Assembly: GCA_035772405.1 (NCBI GenBank)
Contig: JAYKKM010000008.1
Coordinates: forward strand, 62,001 to 126,000
Reading direction: 5' to 3'
Source of the DNA: Chrysogorgia sp. JL179-B06
Lineage: Eukaryota > Cnidaria > Anthozoa > Scleralcyonacea > Chrysogorgiidae
Length of the DNA: 64,000 nt
The position numbers and the translations under genes were made by a program. This document shows positions 17,405 to 28,009 of the stretch, in pieces. Each line of letters opens with the position of its first letter. Position 1 is the stretch's first letter. The notes beneath the pieces are model-generated. The model searched no databases, was not told where the DNA came from, and saw only the letters and a program-made list of their open reading frames with translations.

Positions 17405-20400
17405 TGTTGGAAATAGTATTGCCTCCCCAATACAGATCTTTCCAGTCAATCACACTTAAAGTAACACAGATTTTCCAAATTTTGACCGCGCGTGGATATC
17501 TCTCCGGCGCATGTTGGAAATAGTATTGCCTCCCCAATACAGATCTTTCCAGTCAATCACACTTAAAGTAACACAGATTTTCCAAATTTTGACCGCGTGG
17601 ATATCTCTCCGGCGCATGTTGGAAATAGTATTGCCTCCCCAATACAGATCTTTCCAGTCAATCACACTTAAAGTAACACAGATTTTCCAAATTTTGACCG
17701 CGCGTGGATATCTCTGCGGCGCATGTTGGAAATAGTATTGCCTCCCCAATACAGATCTTTCCAGTCAATCACAGTTAAAGTAACACAGATTTTCCAAATT
17801 TTGACAGCGTGGATATCTCTCCGGCGCATGTTGGAAATAGTATTGCCTCCCCAATACAGATCTTTCCAGTCAATCACACTTAAAGTAACACAGATTTTCC
17901 AAATTTTGACCGCGTGGATATCTCTCCGGCGCATGTTGGAAATAGTATTGCCTCCCCAATACAGATCTTTCCAGTCAATCACACTTAAAGTAACACAGAT
18001 TTTCCAAATTTTGACCGCGCGTGGATATCTCTGCGGCGCATGTTGGAAATAGTATTGCCTCCCCAATACAGATCTTTCCAGTCAATCACAGTTAAAGTAA
18101 CACAGATTTTCCAAATTTTGACCGCGTGGATATCTCTCCGGCGCATGTTGGAAATAGTATTGCCTCCCCAATACAGATCTTTCCAGTCAATCACACTTAA
18201 AGTAACACAGATTTTCCAAATTTTGACCGCGTGGATATCTCTCCGGCGCATGTTGGAAATAGTATTGCCTCCCCAATACACATCTTTCCAGTCAATCACA
18301 CTTAAAGTAACACAGATTTTCCAAATTTTGACCGCGTGGATATCTCTCCGGCGCATGTTGGAAATAGTATTGCCTCCCCAATACAGATCTTTCCAGTCAA
18401 TCACACTTAAAGTAACACAGATTTTCCAAATTTTGACCGCGTGGATATCTCTCCCGCGCATGTTGGAAATAGTATTGCCTCCCCAATACAGATCTTTCCA
18501 GTCAATCACAGTTAAAGTAACAGATTTTCCAAATTTTGACCTATCTCTCCGGCGCATGTTGGAAATAGTATTGCCTCCCCAATACAGATCTTTCCAGTCA
18601 ATCACACTTAAAGTAACACAGATTTTCCAAATTTTGACCGCGTGGATATCTCTGCGGCGCATGTTGGAAATAGTATTGCCTCCCCAATACAGATCTTTCC
18701 AGTCAATCACAGTTAAAGTAACACAGATTTTCCAAATTTTGACCGCGTGGATATCTCTCCGGCGCATGTTGGAAATAGTATTGCCTCCCCAATACAGATC
18801 TTTCCAGTCAATCACAGTTAAAGTAACACAGATTTTCCAAATTTTGACCGCGTGGATATGTCTCCGGCGCATGTTGGAAATAGTATTGCCTCCCCAATAC
18901 AGATCTTTCCAGTCAATCACACTTAAAGTAACACAGATTTTCCAAATTTTGACCGCGTGGATATCTCTCCGGCGCATGTTGGAAATAGTATTGCCTCCCC
19001 AATACAGATCTTTCCAGTCAATCACAGTTAAAGTAACACAGATTTTCCAAATTTTGACCGCGTGGATATCTCTCCGGCGCATGTTGGAAATAGTATTGCC
19101 TCCCCAATACAGATCTTTCCAGTCAATCACACTTAAAGTAACACAGATTTTCCAAATTTTGACCGCGTGGATATCTCTCCGGCGCATGTTGGAAATAGTA
19201 TTGCCTCCCCAATACACATCTTTCCAGTCAATCACACTTAAAGTAACACAGATTTTCCAAATTTTGACCGCGTGGATATCTCTCCGGCGCATGTTGGAAA
19301 TAGTATTGCCTCCCCAATACAGATCTTTCCAGTCAATCACACTTAAAGTAACACAGATTTTCCAAATTTTGACCGCGTGGATATCTCTCCCGCGCATGTT
19401 GGAAATAGTATTGCCTCCCCAATACAGATCTTTCCAGTCAATCACAGTTAAAGTAACAGATTTTCCAAATTTTGACCTATCTCTCCGGCGCATGTTGGAA
19501 ATAGTATTGCCTCCCAATACAGATCTTTCCAGTCAATCACAGTTAAAGTAACACAGATTTTCCAAATTTTGACCTATCTCTCCGGCGCATGTTGGAAATA
19601 GTATTGCCTCCCCAATACAGATCTTTCCAGTCAATCACAGTTAAAGTAACACAGATTTTCCAAATTTTGACCGCGTGGATATCTCTCCGGCGCATGTTGG
19701 AAATAGTATTGCCTCCCCAATACAGATCTTTCCAGTCAATCACAGTTAAAGTAACACAGATTTTCCAAATTTTGACCGCGTGGATATCTCTCCGGCGCAT
19801 GTTGGAAATAGTATTGCCTCCCCAATACAGATCTTTCCAGTCAATCACAGTTAAAGTAACACAGATTTTCCAAATTTTGACCGCGTGGATATCTCTCCGG
19901 CGCATGTTGGAAATAGTATTGCCTCCCCAATACAGATCTTTCCAGTCAATCACACTTAAAGTAACACAGATTTTCCAAATTTTGACCGCGTGGATATCTC
20001 TCCGGCGCATGTTGGAAATAGTATTGCCTCCCCAATACAGATCTTTCCAGTCAATCACACTTAAAGTAACACAGATTTTCCAAATTTTGACCGCGCGTGG
20101 ATATCTCTCCGGCGCATGTTGGAAATAGTATTGCCTCCCCAATACACATCTTTCCAGTCAATCACACTTAAAGTAACACAGATTTTCGAAATTTTGACCG
20201 CGTGGATATCTCTCCGGCGCATGTTGGAAATAGTATTGCCTCCCCAATACAGATCTTTCCAGTCAATCACACTTAAAGTAACACAGATTTTCCAAATTTT
20301 GACCGCGCGTGGATATCTCTCCGGCTGACCGCGTGGATATCTCTCCGGCGCATGTTGGAAATAGTATTGCCTCCCCAATACAGATCTTTCCAGTCAATCA

Positions 20401-20410
20401 CAGTTAAAGT
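17404..20410. repeat. 3-kb minisatellite of 105/107-bp units with higher-order structure
   Basis: About 28 head-to-tail units start ATGTTGGAAATAGTATTGCC. Units are 105 bp, or 107 bp where GACCGCGTGG is GACCGCGCGTGG. One unit type is 9 bp shorter (missing CA in GTAACACAG and 7 bp near CGCGTGGAT). Variant pattern CACATC, CCCGCG, short unit occurs at 18,279/18,451/18,520 and again at about 19,215/19,388/19,457, giving a 936-bp higher-order duplication. Long frames on both strands exist because 105 is divisible by 3; the 2-bp variants break them, so coding is not supported. Confidence 0.97.
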
Positions 20411-20539
20411 TTAAAAATATTTATTTCTCGAGTCACATCATATAGTCATAGATGTCGCGTCAAAGATCTCAACTAACTTCTTATACGTTACTTTTTGTAA
20501 TTCTGATTGTGGTTAATGATCTAGCTAGATATTCTTTAT

Positions 20540-21660
20540 TAAAAGCAAGCAACTGGACGTAGATGACCTAACCATCTCTCAATCCATCCAGCGTATAATC
20601 CGGGATGGCTTTAACACTATCTCCAGCTGGGCCGCCTCTGATAATATGAAGCTTAATTCTAAGAAGTGTAAAGAGATGTCTATTTCTTTTCTCACGCAAC
20701 ACCCCTGGAGGGCTGGTTTCCCGTTTGTATGTTATAAGGTCCTCGGTTTATTTATACAGGATGACTTAAAGTGCCACTATGATGAAAATTCACCCCCGTC
20801 TTTTAGATTTTCTTTAGCATAGAATAGTATTTCATGGTCGAAAGTGATCATCGATGTAAAAAAAAATTAAAAAATGGTATTTTGAAGTAAGTATTTTGAG
20901 CTCTGAAATCACTATTATTTAGGCCACCATTACTAAAAACGTGTTCCAAGTGAGCCCGCAATTTCAAAGGTAATATTGTTTGTGACGTCAGATTCTCAAT
21001 GCTACGCCTGAATTTCGGTCGAGGTTATTTGTTTTCTTGTATTTTTCGAGAAGTAGATGAAATGTCCAGCCTTTCAGATGAAGAATTTGAAAAAACGACC
21101 TTGATTTACTTGAAGAATTAGCCATGTGGAGTCTTCGCGTTGAGAATCTGACGTCACTTCGTTACGCTGGTCAAGAACATGAACGATTAATGGCGGACAT
21201 AACAACTCCAGATTCAGAGTAAGAAAAATAATACTTGCCATCGTCGAATCGCAAAACGGTTTAGACAAAGTAATATTTAGCAGCTCTGCTTTATAAATAT
21301 GTAAAAATATCGATAGATAAAAATTTGATCGTTATGGCACTTTAAAGTGGAACAACCATATTGAGGCTGTTACCGCAAAAGCGTCGAAAAGATTATATAT
21401 CTTACGCGCTCTTTAAGTACCTCAGGTGTGCTGCTTTGTGACCTAATCATTATCTATATATCTATAATAAGAACCATCTTAGAATATTGTTGCCCGGTCT
21501 GGAGCACAAATATCCCTATTTATCTCTCTGATAAACTTGAAAAAATTCAGCGTCGTGCACTCAGGATTATTTTCCCATACAATAAACACCCGCTATGAAG
21601 AACCTTCCACCTATAAGAACCTCAGGCTGAAATTAGGGATTTTGTGCCCCTCTCAATAAG
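20540..21660 (+). pseudogene. Non-LTR retrotransposon RT fragment, split by a MITE
   Basis: Codons 20,540-20,769 encode the RT thumb region of a LINE (ISSWAASDNMKLNSKKCKEM, then VLGLFIQDDLK). They resume in frame after the MITE at 21,346 (WNNHIEAVTAKASKRLYILRAL) and then decay, with recognisable EYCCPVWS and RRALRIIFPYN pieces. No catalytic YxDD is present, so it is a 3' remnant. Confidence 0.8.
20770..21341. mobile_element. 572-bp MITE with TTAA target duplication
   Basis: Termini are AGTGCCA(C/T) inverted repeats (AGTGCCACTATGATG left, ATGGCACT right). TTAA flanks both sides (20766-20769, 21342-21345). Removing insert plus one TTAA restores continuity of the LINE frame. TTAA duplications mark piggyBac or Kolobok relatives; no transposase is encoded. 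Confidence 0.88.
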
Positions 21661-21717
21661 AACCTGTTTTCGCCTGATATTTGAAATAGGTTCTTATGTC
21701 ACAAAATCAATTTATAA

Positions 21718-22894
21718 TCACGGTTGGCAATTACAACCGCAAATTGGGCCAAGAAAACACTAGTTCCCAGCTCACTTTTTGGCTGGATTTGCTCGGTTGT
21801 GCGTAGCTTTGTTTACAATTGTCTAGCTGAATGTTTGGAAGACTGGGACACAGTCGAACCTCCTTGTGCTGATAAATATATCCCCCCGTCTCTGAGCTTT
21901 CGTTTGATATATTGATTGGCTAGTTTTGTCCTTAAATGTATTTGTTGTCTACGAATTTCTAATCCCTATTTAACGATATAGACATCAATGACGCCATAAT
22001 ATGTTGGCGTAAAGTAGAGGTAAATATATATGTTTGCTTCGTTTACCTATGAAAGCGAAACCACGGAATCACAATAGACATGTAGGACATTCGACTGAGC
22101 GCTCGGGAAGAACGTTTCGAAATTTCTCACTCGGTGAAAATATTTAACAAAAGTTGTCAAATTTGCGGCGCGGTGAAACGTGATGCCTTCCCGTGATGTC
22201 TACATTGCGTTGCTCACACAGATTCAACAAATTCACTCGCATAACTCGAGATTACGTTTATACGGTTTCATGTCTCAGTGAATCAGAGAGGATTGTCAAG
22301 AGAATCTCTCTGATAGCATTTACCGAATACACGAACCTGTTTAAAGTAATTTCGAGCCATGCGAGTGAATCTGTTTGAGAAACCCAATGTAAATAAAACT
22401 AAGGCATCACGTTTCACCCGCGCCGCAAATTTCACAAATTTTGTTACAAATTTTCACCCAGTGAGAAATTTCGAAACGTTCTTCCTGAGCGCTCAGTCGA
22501 ATGTTCTACACATCTATTGTGATTCTATGGTTTCGCTTTCATCGGTTAATGAAGTAAAATATATATTATTTACCTCTACTTTACGCCAACATATTATGGC
22601 GTCATTGATGTCTATATCGTCAAAATAGGGTTTAGAAATGCGCTGACAATAAATACATATAAGGATAAAACTAGCCGATAAATATATCAAACGAAAGCTA
22701 AGAAACAGGGGATTTTCTATTTCAGCGGAAGGCCGTTCGACTGTGACTCAGTTTTCCAAACATTCCGCTAGACAATCGTAAAGAAAGCTGCCGCTCAAGC
22801 ATGACGCATAACCGAGTAACTCCCGCCAAAAAGTGAACTGGGAACTAGTGATATTTACTTTGGCCCAATTTGCGGGAATAATTGCCAACCGTGA
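21718..22894. mobile_element. 1.18-kb foldback element (near-complete palindrome)
   Basis: The ends are TCACGGTTGGCAATT and its complement. Sequence matches inverted nearly throughout to a centre near 22,290: for example CACTAGTTCCCAG at 21,760 against CTGGGAACTAGTG at 22,838, and GGCATCACGTTTCAC at 22,402 against GTGAAACGTGATGCC at 22,172. No coding capacity is seen. It is a non-autonomous foldback transposon. Confidence 0.88.
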
Positions 22895-22955
22895 ATTCCA
22901 CTGTAGCAAAGTCCCAAATGAGGATGACACCAACATCTGGTTGCAGTTGCAGCAT

Positions 22956-23525
22956 GGATAGTAAATAGACTGGATAGGAAACTAAGATCACGTGCGACGT
23001 TTCCAGCATGCTGATTGGTTTAGGCACCAGTTGGTCGCGTGAAAACCTAGTTGCAAATCGTGATGTCACAAAATCACCATAAATCGCAACGTTTAGCAAT
23101 AATACAGCTAAAAATGATAGTCAAACCACCAAAAAATATCACAATGCCACTTTACGATGGAATATCCGACTACCATTACTCATTTTAGGCGAAAAGATCC
23201 AACTTTAGACGGTGAAAAACGCGTCGCAAATTTCAACTAAAATAACGGTAGTTTTGCGACGCCAGTTTCTTCACCACAAAACGAAAACAGCTGAAACAAA
23301 GACGAACAACATTTACCTCGATCATTTGGTCGTGGCTTAGGCAGGTTTGTAAGACGATGAAACATTTTGGAATCTCAATATAGCTACTTGAATACGAAAA
23401 TATGGAGAAGTCGAAGAGAAACTCCGCAAAATCTGTGTACTCGTGACATCTTCGTGACATCACGAATTTCAACTAGGTTTTCACGCTGACGTCAACCAGT
23501 TTCCTATCCAGTCTATTTACTATCC
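22956..23525. mobile_element. 570-bp MITE with about 28-bp TIRs
   Basis: TIRs begin GGATAGTAAATAGACTGGAT and continue GGAAACT on both ends. Inner inverted matches include the GTGAAAACCTAGTTG pair. AT flanks both sides (22954-22955, 23526-23527), consistent with a 2-bp duplication. Non-coding. Confidence 0.85.
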
Positions 23526-23803
23526 ATGGTTGCAGTAACTGTTCAGTGTTAAGGTTACAGAATACCCTAGAATGGAAATTTTTTTGAAAATGGTGTTTTG
23601 ATATGTCTGTAAAGGTTACCATTAGATCTATCAGCTACAAAAATTTGAATTGAAAATATTGAAAATTGAGCGAGTTATCGTGTTAAAACGGTTTACGGTT
23701 ATTATCCGTGGCGGGAAAGTCAACTATTAATTAACAGGATGAATGACAGCTAACTTGTATCAAATTACATCGAAAGAAATTGGAAAAACAAACACAACTT
23801 CAA

Positions 23804-23954
23804 CACTCTCCTCCGCAGAGGCTTCTTGCGCTTTTTTTAGAGTTCGGGCAAATAGTCCACGCGTCCCCAAAACACCCTGGGAGCCCAATAATAGCCCACC
23901 TATAGTATTACCCGAACTCTAAAAAAGCGCAAGAAGCCTCTGCGGAGGAGAGTG
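23804..23954. mobile_element. 151-bp MULE-type MITE with 9-bp target duplication
   Basis: Perfect TIRs of about 44 bp (CACTCTCCTCCGCAGAGGCT start). The direct repeat CAACTTCAA flanks at 23795-23803 and 23955-23963. A 9-bp duplication is the hallmark of Mutator-like elements. No coding. Confidence 0.92.
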
Positions 23955-24177
23955 CAACTTCAACTCGTCTCTCTGGCTCTATGTCTGACAGTAAACGGAA
24001 TAAAAATCCATTCTGTGGTAGTTGTAAAAACGCGCCAAACGCAAGAAAGCTGACAAATTGGAAAGTGTTTACACAGCTAGTGTTGCGACCTATAAAGTTA
24101 TAGTGAAAAGTTGTATCGTTCGGAGTTATTTTAACGTGTTGTTCTGCGATTATACCTTCAAACAATTGTTCGAAGGT

Positions 24178-26300
24178 ATGCCTGGTTCAAATTGTGCCTT
24201 TTTTGGTTGTTCAACCAGCAGAAGACACGGGCATTCGCTTTTTAAAATCCCTGTGGCTGGCGCAGGTGATGCTGAACATACCGCAGCATTGAAGAATAAA
24301 GCTCGAGAAGAATGGCTTCGACTAATCTTGAGAACCAGAGAGATGACGCCGGAGCTAAGGCAGCGAATCGACGCAAACAATATATATGTTTGCGAGCTTC
24401 ATTTCAAGCCGGACTGCATTTTGTCGCGTAAGTATTCTTATAAATTATATTATTGCGCTTGTCATGTCCTTGAACTGATGACAACAACTGAACGAGCGCG
24501 GCATATTTATGCATTATTCATTATTCTTGATTATTCATACCCAGCTTATGTTAAAATTGTAGACCCTAAAAGAAAGGTTTTAACAACTGGTAGTGTTCCT
24601 ACGGAGAATTTACCGGCGAAAAGCCACGAGAAACCAAAACAAGAGCGTCGTACTCTGGTAAGAGAAGACAGACAGCCAAGCACCTCCATAAAACAAGTGA
24701 CAGTGCCGGACATGGAAAAATTGTTAAAGAAATTAGACGACAAGAAAACTATTGGTCGCTGGAAAGTAGACAAGTGTTGGAACACCAAATACGAATAGAA
24801 TTATACGATGAGTCTCACAGCATCCCAAAATACACTGTGGTAGTTGATTCTGGTTTTGGTTTCACCGTTTTCGTTTTCCAATGGCCCATCCCTGATGTTC
24901 ATTTTATTTACAAAGAAAGAAATCGCTCGGTTAGACACGACAATATCGTCGAACTGCTGTGGCTAATAGAAGATTCGTGTTTGTGTGGAGGATTGCCAGA
25001 CATTTATGAAGTAAAGTCTGTGGTTGTTGACCCTACAGCTCAAGTTAAATCGCCAGGAACAATTATTCGCCATTCTATTCCTAAAATTCTGTCAAACGAG
25101 CAAGCCCATTTTGAAGTTTCTTTGGTGTTTAGGTCTGTTGATTGTTCTCTAATCAAGGAAACATCTCAAAACCAGCAACAGCCATGTCAACCATGTACAA
25201 CTGCATTGAATGCCACCAAGAGAGCAAGTAGACAAAAGTCTAAAGCATCAGCTACACCTGCCAAAAGTAAAGCCCCACTTTCTTCATGTTCAGCAGAAAA
25301 GCTGCGAGCTACTGTGCAAACTACAAGATTGCAGTGCAAGGAGTTGGAGGAGCGTTTACATCACCTTCAAGCACAAATAGAGGAAAATGGAGTTGGCATC
25401 AGTCAATCCTTGGAGACAGACCTTCTCAAAATAATGGGGGCTCAAAATCTGGAAGCCACACCCCATATGAAATTCTTTTGGGAGCAACAAATGGCTCTGC
25501 TTCAGTCTAAGAAGATGGGAAGAAGATACCACCCTCAGGTTATAAGATTTGCTCTTTCAATTCATGGAAAGTCCCCATCTGCCTACCGAGAATTAAGAGA
25601 CAGTGGTGCTCTTATCCTTCCAAGTGAACGTGTGCTTCGGGATTACAAGAACTATTTTAAACCCAAAGCAGGAATCAACAAGGAAAACATTGAAACTCTC
25701 CGAGAAAAAACCCAATCCTTTACTGATGTGCAAAGATATGTTGCTCTTATTATGGATGAGATGAAGATCCAGTCAAATCTGGTTTTTGACAAATTTTTGG
25801 CTTCATCGATCTCGGAGATCCCATGACCAACTATGCCTGCCTTGAAGAAGATACTGTGGCCTCCCATGCTTTTGCTTTTCTTGTAAGAGGACTGTGCACT
25901 GACATGAAGCATGTCATTGCATATTTTTTCACTGGAGATGTAACGTCATTCCAACTCATGCCTATTTTCTGGAAAGCTGTATCTGTGTTAGAATTGTCTC
26001 TGAATCTCTGGGTGTGTGCTGCTGTAAATGACGGTGCATCTCCAAACAGAAAGTTTTTCCGGCTGCATTCAAGTCTGGCTCAGGATCTGAAGTGTGATGT
26101 TGTGTACAAGACACTTAATGTCTTTGCAATGTCACGCTTCATTTATTTTTTTGCAGATTCTCCCCACCTTATGAAGACAGCACGTAACTGTCTTTACAAT
26201 TCAGGATCTGGTTCTTGCAGCCGCTATATGTGGAACGATGGAAACTACTTGCTATTTCGTCACATTGCTGATCTCTTTTACAGTGATCAGGAATTTAGGC
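24178..26300 (+). pseudogene. THAP-domain P-element-type transposase (THAP9-like), decayed
   Basis: ATG 24178 begins a THAP zinc finger: MPGSNCAFFGCSTSRRHGHS with Cys6, Cys11, then YVCELHF giving the Cys/His pair. A canonical intron (GTAAGT at 24428 to TGTAG at 24562) separates it from the PTENLP part of the domain. A frame change near 24,770 leads to a long domain (coiled coil near 25,320-25,400) and the P-transposase RNase H-like core: MDEMKIQSNLVFDK with the first Asp. A short deletion/frame change follows at 25,795, then VNDGASPNRKFFRLH and FFADSPHLMKTARN with the second Asp. The 3' end is lost near 26,300 where other sequence begins. It encoded a cut-and-paste transposase and is now inactive. 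Confidence 0.88.
24428..24562 (+). other. GT..AG intron in the THAP gene
   Basis: The donor GTAAGTATT follows TTTTGTCGC and the acceptor TTAAAATTGTAG precedes ACCCTAAAA. Splicing joins the THAP zinc-binding half to its PTENLP end in frame, while the unspliced frame has low-complexity filler. This supports a eukaryotic genome. Confidence 0.7.
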
Positions 26301-26342
26301 TACAGGCTACATACTACATATATTTATATTATACCACATTTA

Positions 26343-26611
26343 GAGAATGGTTGCAACCACTCAGCCAATCCACGTCGAGTATTTCACGGCTCTATATTCA
26401 ATAGTGTTTTAATTGATGAATATTAGACAGATTAGTGAACTCTATATACTGTAGAGTCCACTGAAAATCTTTTGTTTTCTTTTGTCATAGCGCAGTGGAC
26501 TCTATATAGAGTCACTAATGAATTCAATAACGTCAATGTCTCCGGTAAATGTGCGAGGCAAAAAAACTTTGTAGTAAAATTTAAAATTACTTCGTGGTTT
26601 CAACCATTCTC
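26343..26611. mobile_element. 269-bp MITE with GAGAATGGTTG TIRs
   Basis: Inverted termini GAGAATGGTTGCAACCAC / GTGGTTTCAACCATTCTC are flanked by TA (26341-26342, 26612-26613). An inner repeat (CTCTATATA..GAGTCCACTG and its complement) forms a further hairpin. It lies where the P-transposase 3' end is lost. Confidence 0.82.
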
Positions 26612-26701
26612 TAAGACGGTTAGAGCCAATAGAGCACACGTGACCATGCTCTAACCCTTACATGTACGTTAATATTATCTTTATTACTATGTATAACAGG
26701 A

Positions 26702-27230
26702 TTATTGAAGATTTAGTAAATAAGCTTCACTTCTAAATCTGTTGCAACGTTGATGTTGGGAAAGAAGGTGTACGGCAACCTGAAAATGTAAATAAAAAAC
26801 GTTACTCTTTTCGCATTAATAACACAAAAAAGGAATTTAAATACAGTTTCAATCAGTATTTAGACATGTGAGAAAAAGCACCAAAATTCCATTTCGTACC
26901 TCAGGAGTCGCAATATCCCCACAGTATACTCTTCTCAATGTATTGTTGTTGCAATTAGGAGGGTAAAGCTTTTCTTCAGTAATTGTCTTCTGAATCAGAT
27001 AGGACAGGTACTCGACCTAAACAAAACATTACTCGTTATAGGGGTCCAGTAACAGTAGAACGAGTGGACTAACACCCCAAGTGTAGACATACCAAATCCT
27101 CATTGCTACAGTTAACATATCCATCGCGCAATTCTGTTGCGACTCGAACAGGAAACCCACGACGATGTGAAAATAATGTGGCGAATCTCCAACTTTTCAG
27201 TTCACGTTTATTGATCTTAGACATCAGATC
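26702..27230 (-). CDS. Three in-phase exons, 3' end of a host-like gene
   Basis: Minus-strand exons 27230-27093 (46 codons), 27016-26900 (39 codons) and 26779-26702 (25 codons plus TAA) have AG acceptors (CACAG, TTTAG, TTCAG) and GT donors (GTATGT, GTACGA), all in phase 0. The joined frame is open to the stop. The protein part is unfamiliar (LKSWRFATLFSHRRGFPVRV; RRVYCGDIATPE). It probably belongs with the PHD-finger exon just upstream (27859-27640), although that exon's frame does not connect directly to the 27230 exon, so another exon or an error lies between. It was missed by frame-length criteria because the exons are short. Confidence 0.55.
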
Positions 27231-27639
27231 CTGTGTTTAAAAGATTTATATAAAAAGAAACGATGTTTCTCGAACATGTATACATAGATATACAGGACTT
27301 AATTAGGGAACGTATGGTGGGAAAATTTTACTGGTCATATCAGTATGGCGACTGATCCACATGATTATGCATGATTAGTGACCACTGAAACGTTTACCAA
27401 TGTAACAAATAAATCAATGTAAACAAAAGAAAATTATTGTTGGAATACCCTGTTTGCACGTTTTTTCATTTGCCTCGTTATATAAAACTAAATAATTACT
27501 TTCATTCCACCATTCTTCCTTGTGACGAACTGTTCGATCTTCCTTTTAGTAAACACTTTCTCAGGCCTATATACATCATAGATCAAGCATTAATTAGAAC
27601 AATGCGAATATTTTCAAAAATGTATTGCACGGCGATTAC

Positions 27640-27859
27640 CTGATGATTGAAATGTCCATATCGCAACCACAATCCCATTTCTCGTTCTTTCCAGGCATTT
27701 TTCTTAAACCAACACAATCGTTGTGGTACCACTGCAAGCAGTAATCACATTGTGTCCAGGGAAGATCTTTTATACCAACGCTTGCGTCGATAACTTGACA
27801 AGCGTTTGAGTTATTTGCTGCGCAAGGGCTTTCCCAATCATCGTTGGTCGTATTAAATT
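27640..27859 (-). CDS. PHD-finger exon
   Basis: An exon bounded by TTTCCAG and GTAATC encodes Cys-rich text ending in a PHD-like zinc finger: CDYCLQWYHNDCVGL followed by KWDCGC, with further Cys residues before it (PCAANNSNAC). The pattern C-x2-C...W-x-H-x2-C...W-x-C-x-C is that of the second half of a PHD finger, a histone-tail reader fold. It lies on the minus strand upstream of the exon trio 27230-26702. Host gene or transposon-borne origin cannot be decided here. Confidence 0.6.
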
Positions 27860-28009
27860 CTGGAAATTAATCAATTTTACATATTATTTCGGCATGATAT
27901 CAACATTTTATAATTTTATTATTAATTATTTCTACACTGCATAGGCAACGCCAATACTTTTATATTATATTATATACTGTACAGGTATATACTGTATGAT
28001 GTTTTGGAG

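Noticed and set aside
17456..20378. Long open frames on both strands (up to 510 codons) with 35-residue repeats
   Set aside because: They arise from a 105-bp tandem repeat divisible by three and are open on both strands. The 107-bp variants shift the frame repeatedly, and there is no flanking coding signal.
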